Shown here: positions 18,556 through 27,528 of the stretch, piece by piece
How the letters are laid out: each line of letters opens with the position of its first letter
Numbering within the stretch: the first letter of the stretch is position 1
Assembly: GCA_045110675.1 (NCBI GenBank)
Contig: JBGCGJ010000051.1
Coordinates: forward strand, 1-64,000
From: JBALVT01 sp045110675
GTDB lineage: Bacteria > Pseudomonadota > Gammaproteobacteria > Pseudomonadales > Halieaceae
DNA: 64,000 nt
Direction of reading: 5' to 3'
Notes under the pieces: generated by a model
The model's input: the letters and a program-made list of their open reading frames with translations, nothing else
The model's database searches: none
Told to the model about the DNA's origin: nothing
Translations under genes and position numbers: made by a program

Positions 18556-19641
18556 ATGACACAATTCCAAATTCGCAAAGATGATTTTTCGACCCTGCGC
18601 CTGGTGGACACCGGCGCGTCGGATGCTATTGAAGACGGTGAGATCAAGGTCAAAATTAATCGCTTTGCTTTTACCGCTAACAACATCACTTACGCTGCAG
18701 CAGGGGACTTACTCGGTTACTGGCAATTTTTTCCTCCACAGGGTGATAGTGCAGATGGATGGGGTGTAATACCGGTCTGGGGCTTTGCAGAAATCGCAGA
18801 ATCCAAAGTTGATGGATTGCCGGTGGGCGACAAACTGTTTGGCTACTTCCCCCCTGCCAACGAACTCACCATGGTACCAACCAACGTTTCCGCACAGCGT
18901 TTTGTAGACGGTGCCGAGCATCGATCGGCCCTACCACCGGGATACAATATGTATCGCAGAGTGAACGCTGAAGAAGGTTACGATGCTGCTATGGACAATG
19001 AGCGGATGCTTCTGTGGCCGCTATTCATCACCTCGTTTTGCCTTTGGGATTCTCTGCAGGTGAACAGCTGGTACGGTGCACAACAGGTCATCGTAATAAG
19101 TGCATCGAGCAAGACCAGTATTGGGATGGCCTATGCCTTACATGATGACAAAGAGGCGCCCCCTGTCGTTGGCATGACGTCTGCGCGCAATCTCGATCTG
19201 GTCAACTCCCTGGGTCTTTACGACTCCAGCGTCAGCTACGATAACATCACCGACATTGATGCAAGCATCCCCGCTGTCATCGTAGATATGTCTGGTAACA
19301 GTGAAGTCCTGGGCGAATTGCATAGCCACCTGGGAGACAATATGAAATTTTGCATTAATGTCGGTATCACCCACTGGGAGGCCACCGGCAGCAATGACGG
19401 TATCATTACCGAGCGAAGCGAAATGTTTTTTGCTCCATCGCATATTCAAATGCGGGTTAAGGACTGGGGCGTTGAGGGTTTCGACGCAAAAACCTCCGAT
19501 TTTATCACTCAAACCGTCGCTAAAAGCCGTTCTTGGCTCAATCTCAAAAAGCTCCCGGGCTTGGCCGGCCTGGAGCAAGTCTACCCGGATGTATGCGCCG
19601 GAAGTGTTGCGCCCGACGAAGGCATCATCATCGAAATGTGA
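18556..19641 (+). CDS. DUF2855 family protein
   Basis: A 361-residue cytoplasmic protein. The sequence LVDTGASDAIEDGEIKVKIN and the region WGVIPVWGFAEIAESK resemble the N-terminal domain of medium-chain reductases, and QQVIVISASSKTSIGMAYAL looks like a modified nucleotide-binding fold. It matches the DUF2855 family, often found next to flavoproteins and short-chain lipid enzymes; the family has no proven activity. ATG at 18556 is selected with AGAGG at 18545-18549; an in-frame ATG at 18445 lies inside the preceding gene. Probably cotranscribed with the flavoprotein, and followed by a strong hairpin at 19648. Confidence 0.85.
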   Translation: MTQFQIRKDDFSTLRLVDTGASDAIEDGEIKVKINRFAFTANNITYAAAGDLLGYWQFFPPQGDSADGWGVIPVWGFAEIAESKVDGLPVGDKLFGYFPPANELTMVPTNVSAQRFVDGAEHRSALPPGYNMYRRVNAEEGYDAAMDNERMLLWPLFITSFCLWDSLQVNSWYGAQQVIVISASSKTSIGMAYALHDDKEAPPVVGMTSARNLDLVNSLGLYDSSVSYDNITDIDASIPAVIVDMSGNSEVLGELHSHLGDNMKFCINVGITHWEATGSNDGIITERSEMFFAPSHIQMRVKDWGVEGFDAKTSDFITQTVAKSRSWLNLKKLPGLAGLEQVYPDVCAGSVAPDEGIIIEM

Positions 19642-19647
19642 GCCCTG

Positions 19648-19674
19648 CACCGCCCTGAGATGATCGGGGCGGTG
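19648..19674 (+). terminator. Stem-loop after DUF2855 gene
   Basis: CACCGCCC (19648-19655) pairs with GGGCGGTG (19667-19674) in a perfect 8-bp GC-rich stem with an 11-nt loop, 7 bp after the stop codon. The bases that follow (TTGAATTG) have no long T run, so it may be a weak terminator or an RNA-stabilising hairpin separating the first two cassette genes from the PhyH gene. Confidence 0.5.
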
Positions 19675-19730
19675 TTGAATTGCCAGATCGCAACTTGTTG
19701 CAACAGCTTAGTTAAGGTCTTCAACCGAAT

Positions 19731-20627
19731 ATGAATAACGATGAGCCGCTAGTAATTTCGGATGCACTAGAAAGCAATGCCGTTTTAAGATCTCGTTTCG
19801 ACGACTATGGGTATTTGTATTTTAAACGCTATGTGTCAGCCACTAAATGCGGTGACCTACTCCAGCAATTCATACAAAAACTCTCTCCCTACGTAGGCTA
19901 TGACGATCAAGCCGACACACCAATGTTGACAGGCGCTCCCTTCTTCGAAACCGACCCCATCTGGGATGAAGTGTATCCAAAGCTGCAGTCTTGCCACGAC
20001 TTTCACCGCTTCTTTCACGACAAAGACATTCAGCAGCTGATGCAAAAAATCTCAGGTGAAAAGGTTTTCGTTTACCCGATGAAAATGGCTCGCATCGCTA
20101 CTCCGAAAAAGGTCGGCTATGAAACACCTCCTCATCAGGATGCGCATTCGCACCAGGCGGGACCCACTATGTCGGGGATATGGGTTGCATTGCACGATGC
20201 AAAAAAAGGGATGGGCCGATTGAAGGTACTACCCGGTTCACACAAACATGGCGTTAGAAATGTCTTTCAGGCTGAGGGCGTCGGCGGCGTGCAATGTGAA
20301 ATTTTCGATCACGAAGATGTCTGGCATGTATCGGACGTTGAGTGCGGCGATGTCATTATTTTTAATTCCTGCTGCGTCCACAAAGCCGAACCCAACACGT
20401 CGGATCACACGGTGCGAATGAGTATCGACACGCGCTTTTGCGACTACGGGGCACCTGTTTTTTCACTCAATCTTGAACCGCACCACGGATCCCGAATTGA
20501 AGGTTACAGCTGGGAGAGTATCTACCAGCAGTGGACAGATAAGGTGCTGCAATACTACTGGTCGGATTATCCCAATCTCTTTTCAGACATGGCGAAGGGT
20601 GCCTCTATGAACTGGGGTAAAAATTAG
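19731..20627 (+). CDS. Phytanoyl-CoA dioxygenase (PhyH) family protein
   Basis: A 298-residue Fe(II)/2-oxoglutarate-dependent oxygenase. The facial triad is visible: HQD in TPPHQDAH and the distal His in CCVHKAEP, with the 2-oxoglutarate-binding Arg in VRMSIDTRF. Length is normal for the family, which hydroxylates acyl-CoAs and other lipids or small molecules. The ATG at 19731 has only a distant AAGG. It lies between the DUF2855 gene and the thioesterase on the same strand. With the flavoprotein and thioesterase, it fits oxidative trimming of a branched or unusual acyl compound; this is inference. Confidence 0.9.
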   Translation: MNNDEPLVISDALESNAVLRSRFDDYGYLYFKRYVSATKCGDLLQQFIQKLSPYVGYDDQADTPMLTGAPFFETDPIWDEVYPKLQSCHDFHRFFHDKDIQQLMQKISGEKVFVYPMKMARIATPKKVGYETPPHQDAHSHQAGPTMSGIWVALHDAKKGMGRLKVLPGSHKHGVRNVFQAEGVGGVQCEIFDHEDVWHVSDVECGDVIIFNSCCVHKAEPNTSDHTVRMSIDTRFCDYGAPVFSLNLEPHHGSRIEGYSWESIYQQWTDKVLQYYWSDYPNLFSDMAKGASMNWGKN

Positions 20628-20825
20628 TTTCCCTGTGTCCATCACGCTACCTGACCCCATCAAATAGAAATACTCTTACAGTAAGAAAAATACAAATAGT
20701 ATAAGTATTCGTTTTAAGCGCACTCTCTCCTACCGCTCCCACAAAAGTATGAGTATTGAGCCCGAGATGTGGTTTATCTCGATGGTATAATCGGAACACG
20801 AAGAACACGAGTACGCTGGAACAAC

Positions 20826-21521
20826 ATGAACATAGACAACAACCCATTTGCCTCCGAAGACATTACTCCGGCCTACTCAGCTGAATGGGAAGCCAAGCGG
20901 CGCGTCGCGGAGGCGATCAAGAATCTCACTGAAGCTCTGGTGACAAGCTCTCCCAGTATCCATGAAATGGAAGATATCGCACGAAAGCTCGACACAACAG
21001 CTGAGGATTTCGGGAACTCCCCGAGGATTTTTGGTCGAACGGAATGGACGGCATCAGGGGATCATGGCAGCTTCGGTCAAATCAGCCACGAGCTAAATCC
21101 GCTCGCTGGCTTAAGTAATCCAATCGCCCCACCAGTAAATCATTGGATTGAAGGAGAACGGGCTTTTGGCAGTTGCGAATGTGGCTGGGCCTACGAGGGA
21201 CCGCCTGGCAGTGTTCACGGCGGATTCGTATCGGCGATCTTCGATCAATTTCTGGGTATGGCGCAACTGATCGGTGGTCAACCGGGTATGACCGCTTACC
21301 TGAATACCAGTTATCACAACCGAACCCCGCTCAATACGGAGTTGAAGCTGGAAGGAAAGCTGATCCGCCTCGAGGGCCGTAAAACCTTTATGCGTGGTGA
21401 GATGTTCGCCGACGGAGTAATGACCGCCAGCTGTGATGGCTTATTTGTGCAACCCAAGGGTGGGATGCACAAAGTAAAAGTGTTACAGGCCGCGTTAGCT
21501 CAACCGAAAAGCCAAAGCTAA
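20826..21521 (+). CDS. PaaI-type hot-dog fold thioesterase
   Basis: About 231 residues. The hot-dog domain occupies the C-terminal half, with the PaaI-type motif GPPGSVHGGFVSAIFDQFLGMA (around residues 118-140) that holds the catalytic region, followed by LNTSYHNRTPLNTELKLEGK. The N-terminal 90 residues are helical and not recognised. The ATG at 20826 is chosen; an in-frame GTG-type extension to 20769 looks unlike protein. It would hydrolyse an acyl-CoA to free acid and CoA. Last gene of the TetR cassette, converging with prsT 61 bp away. Confidence 0.9.
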   Translation: MNIDNNPFASEDITPAYSAEWEAKRRVAEAIKNLTEALVTSSPSIHEMEDIARKLDTTAEDFGNSPRIFGRTEWTASGDHGSFGQISHELNPLAGLSNPIAPPVNHWIEGERAFGSCECGWAYEGPPGSVHGGFVSAIFDQFLGMAQLIGGQPGMTAYLNTSYHNRTPLNTELKLEGKLIRLEGRKTFMRGEMFADGVMTASCDGLFVQPKGGMHKVKVLQAALAQPKSQS

Positions 21522-21582
21522 ATCGCGTTCTATGTCCTAATCGATCAACCCTCGAGACCCTGCTTAGCTACACCACTGCCGC

Positions 21583-24348
21583 TCAGCGACGCAAAGACAT
21601 TCGCAACTGCTTGGCATCTTCCATTTCCGGAAATTCCGCAGCGGCTTCGTAAAGATCGTCAAGTATTTTCAACGCATTAGCATTGTCATCCAACGCGGCG
21701 AGTATCATCGCCTTGTGATAACGCATGGAAGGATTGTTGGGTGTTAACTTTAAGGCGCGCTGAACACTTCGCTTGGCCTGTACATACTGCTTGTTCGTGT
21801 ACTCCACCACAGCTAGGGTATCTAAAACCGCGGAAGACTCTTTCTCCAGTGTGCTGGCACGCCGTGCATACACCAAGGCTTTTTCAGGATCTTCATCACG
21901 GATGTACCAGGCAAGATTGTTCAGAGCCAGAACATTATCTTCATCGATACGAACAACTTCTTCGTATTGGAGCCTCGCCTCTGCCTCTCGATTTGCAACC
22001 CCCAGACGATTAGCGATGACCAGTCTCACAGCGATATCTTCCGGGTGTTCATCCAACCACTGCTGGTATAGTGCCAAAGCTTCTTCTTTGTTGCCTAGAG
22101 ATTCTTTGTGAAGACTCAAGGCCAGCAGCGTCGCGGTAGCGGGTGCGGTCTCAAATGCCTGTTCCGCAAACTTCACAGCCTTAGTACCATCGCCGTCTCT
22201 TTTAGCCGCTGCGGCACGTAACAGAAGAACCTCGGGATTCTCCGGAGCCAGCTCTTCCAGCTTTTTTAGATGCCGATCGAACTCAGGAATGTCCTCGGCT
22301 CTCAGTGCAATTCGCGCGAGAGCTATCCTTGATGGCAAATAGTTCTCATCGAGTTCCAGCGCATTATTTAAAGCTTCAACTGAGCGTTTACTCTGTCCGG
22401 AACCGGAAGCCGCTTGCGCCTTCATATGATGAAGCGCTGCCGATTCAGGCGAAGTTTTCATGAGTTGCTCTAGTGTGTATTGAGCATCGCCGTGTTCATT
22501 CATGGTGAGCTGCGCAAGTGCAACAAGTTCGAGAACCTGCGGCACGTTTTTTTGCTCTTCGTCCATATCAGCAAACAGCGCTGCAACCTTTTCTGGTCGG
22601 CTCGCGCTGAGATGATAGCGGGCGAGCAGCATTCGAGGCTCCAAGGACTTTGGATGCACACTGCGAGCGTGTTCCAGCTGCTTGACTACTGCAGGCCCAT
22701 TTCCTTCTCTCGCATCAAGAAGCGCGAGCTGTATTAGGGCAGGCAGAAAATCTTCGCGTTCTTTGAGTATATTCTGGTAATACTGGCGGGCAGATTTAAC
22801 ATCCCCTTTAGAGGCCGCTATCTGAGCGAGATTGTGGTTCGCTCCAGGATCGGAAGCCTCTTTTTTCAGAACTTCTTCAAAAGACTTCCGGGCATTGTCA
22901 TGCTGGCCGGCCTGCTGGTAGACACGGCCAAGTAAATTGAGCGGTGTCATGCTGCCTGCATTTCGAAGCCTATAAGCTTTGGCGGCTGCAATAGCCGCGT
23001 CATAATTTTGATTCTGGAGGTGATTCAGCACCAGCAGTATATCCGCCTGCTGAAACTCCGGATTAAGTTCCAGGGCAGTCGCTATGTGCTCCTCCGCGTC
23101 TCCTGAATTACCCGTGACCAGCAATCCGGCACCCAATCGTACTTGGGCGACAGGCGAGTCTGGTTGCAGCTCCGCAACTTTTGTCAGCAACGTGATTCCT
23201 TCGTCCGTCTTCCCATCCCGTAATAGAGCGTTCGCCATCAAATTTAGCGCACCAATGTCATCGGAATGGCTAGCCAATACCGGTTCTAATAGCTCCTGGA
23301 CTTCTTCATGCTTCCCCTGCTGAAGTCGAATCGTGGCCAAAAGCTTTCTTCCCGGAACACTCTGGGGTTGGATATCTTGAAATCGGGCTGCCTGAATGGC
23401 GGCCTGGTCCATATTACCTTCAACTAATTGGGCGCTTCCAAGGAAAAACAACACTAACGGGAACTGATTATAGGCTGGCTCCGCTGTTGAGAGAGCGGTC
23501 ACCGCTTCTGCATACTTCGCATCGTGGAAATGCAGCAAGCCCTGAATGTAGTTTGCTCCGGTGTGCTGCGGCGCAACTTGCAGTAAACTTGCAACATCTC
23601 GCTGCGCACCTTCAAAATCTTGCAGTTGTAGCAATAACAACCCGCGCTTTAACTTCGCGGCATAATTGTTTTTCTTAAACGCGATAGCCTGGTTGTATGC
23701 CTCCAGCGCATCTTCAAGACGCCTTTCGGCCATCCGGAGATCTCCCATCAAGCTCCAAGCTCCAGCGTGCTCTGGTGCAACCGCAATAAGCTGTGTCAAA
23801 TCTTCATTCGCCCCTTCAAGCTCTCCTCGAGCGAGGGAGATTCTCGCCGTTGCGAGTAGAGCATGGGTAGAATCTGGCAATATCTTCAGGGCTTTCTTTA
23901 TCAGTCGGTTCGCCTGCTGACGCTCTCCCTGAGACATTGCTGATAGGGCTTTCGCTGCAAGCAGTCTCGCTTGGGATACAGGTTGGAGATCTCGCTCTCC
24001 CAGCTTCCGGATTTCGGTGAACTTTCCCTGGGCCAGCATGGATTCAGCCAATGCAGGGAGAATATCGTTTTCTGACCAGCCCAAGTCGCGCGCGCGTTGC
24101 AATTCCTTTTCCGCCGATAGGACGTCCCCGGACTCCAGGTAGATTTTGCCCAACAGCCATCGGGCTTCAGCGGATTTGCCATCTTGACTCAGCGCACTCT
24201 TGAGTTCGATAACCGCTGCTTTGAGTTTCGACTCCTGCTCGAATTGGTTCGCACGCGCCATGTGTGCCTCGAACGAGTTATCGACACCACAAGCCGCCAA
24301 TAGAGAGAGAAATGCGCCGAGAAAAAGGGGAAACACAGTAACTTTCAT
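21583..24348 (-). CDS. prsT: PrsT-type TPR-repeat lipoprotein of the PEP-CTERM/exosortase system
   Basis: About 921 residues, with a lipoprotein signal (LSLLAAC, lipidated Cys near 20) and then nearly the whole length built of TPR repeats, e.g. AHMARANQFEQESKLKAAVIE at the start. This architecture and the N-terminal sequence match PrsT, the TPR protein encoded with exosortase systems that display PEP-CTERM proteins and exopolysaccharide in Gram-negative bacteria. The PEP-CTERM gene is divergent from it across 452 bp. No exosortase, PrsK or PrsR gene is in the window. ATG at 24346-24348 is used; a TTG four codons upstream is possible. Confidence 0.88.
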   Translation of the reverse strand: MKVTVFPLFLGAFLSLLAACGVDNSFEAHMARANQFEQESKLKAAVIELKSALSQDGKSAEARWLLGKIYLESGDVLSAEKELQRARDLGWSENDILPALAESMLAQGKFTEIRKLGERDLQPVSQARLLAAKALSAMSQGERQQANRLIKKALKILPDSTHALLATARISLARGELEGANEDLTQLIAVAPEHAGAWSLMGDLRMAERRLEDALEAYNQAIAFKKNNYAAKLKRGLLLLQLQDFEGAQRDVASLLQVAPQHTGANYIQGLLHFHDAKYAEAVTALSTAEPAYNQFPLVLFFLGSAQLVEGNMDQAAIQAARFQDIQPQSVPGRKLLATIRLQQGKHEEVQELLEPVLASHSDDIGALNLMANALLRDGKTDEGITLLTKVAELQPDSPVAQVRLGAGLLVTGNSGDAEEHIATALELNPEFQQADILLVLNHLQNQNYDAAIAAAKAYRLRNAGSMTPLNLLGRVYQQAGQHDNARKSFEEVLKKEASDPGANHNLAQIAASKGDVKSARQYYQNILKEREDFLPALIQLALLDAREGNGPAVVKQLEHARSVHPKSLEPRMLLARYHLSASRPEKVAALFADMDEEQKNVPQVLELVALAQLTMNEHGDAQYTLEQLMKTSPESAALHHMKAQAASGSGQSKRSVEALNNALELDENYLPSRIALARIALRAEDIPEFDRHLKKLEELAPENPEVLLLRAAAAKRDGDGTKAVKFAEQAFETAPATATLLALSLHKESLGNKEEALALYQQWLDEHPEDIAVRLVIANRLGVANREAEARLQYEEVVRIDEDNVLALNNLAWYIRDEDPEKALVYARRASTLEKESSAVLDTLAVVEYTNKQYVQAKRSVQRALKLTPNNPSMRYHKAMILAALDDNANALKILDDLYEAAAEFPEMEDAKQLRMSLRR

Positions 24349-24734
24349 TATGAAATTCAATTCCTGGGGATGGTTGAGATGAGATAAGTCAGCCCATTAC
24401 GTGACTGGTTACAAACCTCTAAAGACGATGTAAATCCTAACAGAAACGCTCATGCAAGCTAAACAGTTGCACCCCTCGAATCGAACAGTCTGTGAGGTAA
24501 TCGACTTTATACGCATCGATGGCGTTGGAGCGGCGTTTTGCGTGGCCCGGGAGAAGCAATGTTTCACCGCCGGAGCATTTGATCAATTCTTAATCAAACT
24601 CAAGCAAACTACGTTTTTTACGTAGCCCGTTGGTGTCGAAATACTTTACACAATGGCTTTTTGGTCAATAATACCCACTAGTGGATATTCATTATTTCTT
24701 TAAATATCAATGGCTTGAAATATTCTTATAAAAA

Positions 24735-24750
24735 TGGCACGAATTATGCT
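24735..24750 (+). promoter_or_regulatory. Sigma-54 (-24/-12) promoter for the PEP-CTERM gene
   Basis: TGGCACGAATTATGCT matches the RpoN consensus TGGCACG-N4-TTGCW at 11 of its 12 fixed positions. The invariant GG (24736-24737) and GC (24748-24749) are exactly 10 nt apart, as required. It ends 50 bp before the ATG, giving a leader of roughly 40 nt. PEP-CTERM genes in other bacteria are known to depend on RpoN with the PrsR activator, so the site makes functional sense. The rest of the 452-bp divergent region (24349-24800) is AT-rich, with no gene seen. Confidence 0.8.
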
Positions 24751-24800
24751 TTATATTATTTCAGAAAATACAAATTCAAAAACATCCGGGGCACGGAAAA

Positions 24801-25607
24801 ATGAAAAAATTGTTGTACGCGATATCCTGCAGCTCAATTTTGCTCGCACCAGCTACAGCCAACGCGTACTTGATATTTTTTGGAGAAGATCTCAACAATT
24901 CCGCAAGCACGCCACTGGCGGCAACTCCGAATTCAACCAGTGCGTCAGACAGCTTTCAGGCTAGCGTGTCCGCTCGCGCCACAACAGAAAATTTTGAAAA
25001 CGTCCCCGCCGGCTCTGCGGGTCCACGAACGTTTAACTTCTCCAGCAGCACTACTGCCAGATTCAATAGCGGTACGGCTAGACAGCAGCCCACTGCCTCT
25101 ACATCCCAAAACGGCCTTTACAGCGCCGGCCCGGGTGGACGCAACTCAACTGGCTATTGGGAGTCTAGCGCAGCACAGGCAGGTACCCAGGGAGCCTTTG
25201 CAGCCAGCTTCAACCAACCAATTTCAGCAATCGGTTTCTACGCTACTGATGTTGCTGCATTCGGCGGACAACTGCAGCTCCAAGTAACAGATGTGAATGG
25301 GCTAATTCGCACCGAGATCGTTCCCACTATCACAACCGTTGGTACCGATCAGTCACCCACCACAGGCTCTGCCTTGTTTTTCGGGATCATCGCGGACCCG
25401 ACAGACCCAACAGAGTTATTCACCGAAGTTAGTTTTGTGACCACTCAAAACCCTCAGTTAGGCCCGGATATATTTGCGTTAGATGATCTTACGGTTGATC
25501 CGGCTGAAACGGTCGTTCCTCCGGTTGTGCCTGTACCAAGTCCCGCAACGCTAGCCCTGTTAGGTCTGGGCCTAGCCGGATTGGGATGGTCAAAGCGCAA
25601 AGCCTAA
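24801..25607 (+). CDS. PEP-CTERM sorting domain surface protein
   Basis: A 268-residue exported protein: signal peptide (SILLAPATANA), a Ser/Thr/Asn-rich beta-strand body, and a C-terminal sorting signal VPVPSPATLALLGLGLAGLG followed by WSKRKA. That tripartite end (PEP-like motif, TM helix, basic tail) is the exosortase recognition signal. Expected fate is export, cleavage and attachment or release at the outer surface, often in biofilm or floc matrix. The middle (ATTENFENVPAG, QPISAIGFYATDV) resembles a domain common in PEP-CTERM proteins, without known ligand. Downstream is a strong terminator; upstream is a sigma-54 promoter. Confidence 0.93.
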   Translation: MKKLLYAISCSSILLAPATANAYLIFFGEDLNNSASTPLAATPNSTSASDSFQASVSARATTENFENVPAGSAGPRTFNFSSSTTARFNSGTARQQPTASTSQNGLYSAGPGGRNSTGYWESSAAQAGTQGAFAASFNQPISAIGFYATDVAAFGGQLQLQVTDVNGLIRTEIVPTITTVGTDQSPTTGSALFFGIIADPTDPTELFTEVSFVTTQNPQLGPDIFALDDLTVDPAETVVPPVVPVPSPATLALLGLGLAGLGWSKRKA

Positions 25608-25632
25608 AGCTCCGCTGGTACAGAGGAAAATG

Positions 25633-25661
25633 AAGCCCCGCAGTTTGTTGGGGCTTTTTTG
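25633..25661 (+). terminator. Rho-independent terminator of the PEP-CTERM gene
   Basis: AAGCCCC (25633-25639) pairs with GGGGCTT (25650-25656), 10-nt loop, followed by a T run, 26 bp after the stop. A classic intrinsic terminator. Confidence 0.9.
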
Positions 25662-25761
25662 TGTCTGGAGTTTTTTCGACCCCCCTTGCGTAGGCAAGCA
25701 TTGTAACTTCGTAACAGCCCTTGTTAGCCAGAAGCTTTCAAACCCTACATTGCCAATACCC

Positions 25762-26004
25762 CTACGACGCCCCAGAAAAACAAGCGTTAAAGCAGCAACC
25801 AACTTCGCCCCTGCTCGACCAGGCATCAACTATATACACAACTAATAAGCTGGAGAACAGTGCGGAAAGTGGTGACGATATTTTCTCTGCCAGAACACGC
25901 TGATATCCGCGCACTATCATGCCAAGGCTAACCGGAATCAGCGTAATCGAGGCGAGAATCCCTATGGTCTGAGCCTTACAACGCGGAAGGCGCGAAAGTA
26001 ACAG
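25762..26004 (-). pseudogene. Possible decayed membrane transporter fragment (BASS-like)
   Basis: In the 413-bp gap between the PEP-CTERM gene and gltD, one minus-strand frame is open for about 80 codons without a convincing start. It reads, in part, AQTIGILASITLIPVSLGM followed by a stretch with AEKISSPLSALFSSLLVVYIV, which looks like membrane-helix sequence and recalls Na+/bile acid symporters (IPVxLGM...R). Conservation beyond this fragment was not seen and it runs directly into the gltD end. It may be a gene remnant, or chance. The remainder of the gap holds the terminator at 25633. Confidence 0.3.
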
Positions 26005-26020
26005 GTCTCAGACGAGCCTA

Positions 26021-27508
26021 TTAAGGCAGATAACTCTTGCCCATAAGATAGCTATCCACTTCGCGAGCCGCACGGCGCCCCTCATCGATCGCCCAGACGA
26101 TCAAACTCTGACCGCGCCGGCCATCACCCGCCGCAAAGATACCGGGCTTGCTGGTGGCGAACTCATCGTACTGCGCGAGGATGTTGGAGCGTGGGTCTTT
26201 ATCAACCCCAAACTGTTCGACCAGCCCGCCTTCAGGCCCCATAAACCCCATTGCCAGTAAGATAATGTCCGCCGGATGTACCTTCTCACTACCGGCAACT
26301 TCCTTGGGAATCATCTGTCCTTCCGGAGTACGTTCCCATTCGATATCAACGGTGTGGACGGCCTTCACATTGCCGTGTTCATCACCCTCAATCTTGGTGG
26401 TCTGCACCAAATAGTCTCTGGGATCCGCTCCCTGTACGGCGATAGACTCTTCTTGCCCATAATCTATCAGCAAGCGCTTGGGCCACTGTGGCCAGGGATT
26501 ATTTGGTAGCCGCGATGCGGGTGGTTGAGGCATGATTTCGAGCTGAACCACACTCTTACATTTGTGACGTAAAGACGTGCCAACGCAGTCGGTTCCCGTA
26601 TCCCCACCACCAATAACAATGACATTTTTGCCCTCAGCATTGATGAACTTGCCGTCCTTGTGACCGCTATCGAGCAGGCTCTTAGTATTGGAACGAAGGA
26701 AATCCATCGCAAAATGAATACCCTTTAATTCTCGCCCGGGTGCTTGTAAATCCCGGGGCACCGTAGCGCCAACACACAACACGACGGCATCAAAATCCTG
26801 TTCAATTTTTTCAGCGCTGATATCTTTACCCACTTCAGTATGGGTAACGAAAACAATACCTTCTTCGGCGAGCAAATCAATCCGACGCTGAACAATTTCC
26901 TTTTGCAGCTTCATATTCGGAATGCCATACATCAGCAAGCCGCCAATGCGGTCGGCGCGTTCATAGACCGTAACCATATGACCCGCTTTGTTAAGCTGCG
27001 CAGCCGCTGCCAAGCCCGAGGGTCCTGAACCAATAACGGCAACTGTCTTACCACTGCGAGAAGCCGGGGGCTGGGCAACAACCCAACCCTCCTGGAAACC
27101 CCGATCGATAATGGCAACCTCGTGATGCTTAATGGTGACCGGATCTGCATTGATGCCCAGGACACAAGCGCCTTCGCACGGGGCCGGACACACTCGGCCG
27201 GTAAACTCAGGGAAGTTATTGGTTTTGTGCAGCAACTGCAGCGCTTCCTTCCAACGGCCACGATAAATTAAATCATTCCACTCAGGTATCAGATTGTTAA
27301 CCGGGCAACCAGCCACAGCTGGTGCGTATTTGGACACTGCAGACTGGCAAAAAGGTACACCGCAATCCATACATCGAGACGCCTGTTCCTCGATCTCAGC
27401 GGTTTCCATATGTTCGTGAACTTCCTGCCAATCGATTAGCCGCAACGAGGGGTCACGATCTTCAGGCAAAGCTCTCTCTACTTTCATAAATCCTGTTGGA
27501 TTACCCAT
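26021..27508 (-). CDS. gltD: Glutamate synthase [NADPH] small (beta) subunit
   Basis: A 495-residue protein that delivers electrons from NADPH to GltB. The N-terminal iron-sulfur region has cysteine clusters CMDCGVPFC and VCPAPCEGAC. The FAD site is TVAVIGSGPSGLAAA and the NADPH site is VIVIGGGDTGTDCVG; the C-terminus contains GIFAAGDGRRGQSLIVWA, typical of the family. Full length. It starts 20 bp after the gltB stop, so the two form one transcript. Together they make glutamate from glutamine and 2-oxoglutarate, the second step of ammonium assimilation. Confidence 0.97.
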   Translation of the reverse strand: MGNPTGFMKVERALPEDRDPSLRLIDWQEVHEHMETAEIEEQASRCMDCGVPFCQSAVSKYAPAVAGCPVNNLIPEWNDLIYRGRWKEALQLLHKTNNFPEFTGRVCPAPCEGACVLGINADPVTIKHHEVAIIDRGFQEGWVVAQPPASRSGKTVAVIGSGPSGLAAAAQLNKAGHMVTVYERADRIGGLLMYGIPNMKLQKEIVQRRIDLLAEEGIVFVTHTEVGKDISAEKIEQDFDAVVLCVGATVPRDLQAPGRELKGIHFAMDFLRSNTKSLLDSGHKDGKFINAEGKNVIVIGGGDTGTDCVGTSLRHKCKSVVQLEIMPQPPASRLPNNPWPQWPKRLLIDYGQEESIAVQGADPRDYLVQTTKIEGDEHGNVKAVHTVDIEWERTPEGQMIPKEVAGSEKVHPADIILLAMGFMGPEGGLVEQFGVDKDPRSNILAQYDEFATSKPGIFAAGDGRRGQSLIVWAIDEGRRAAREVDSYLMGKSYLP

Positions 27509-27528
27509 ACCTCTATCTCCTATTCAGC

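Noticed and set aside
25630..25845. Short plus-strand frame after the PEP-CTERM gene
   Set aside because: It overlaps the terminator and has no family-like sequence or ribosome-binding site.
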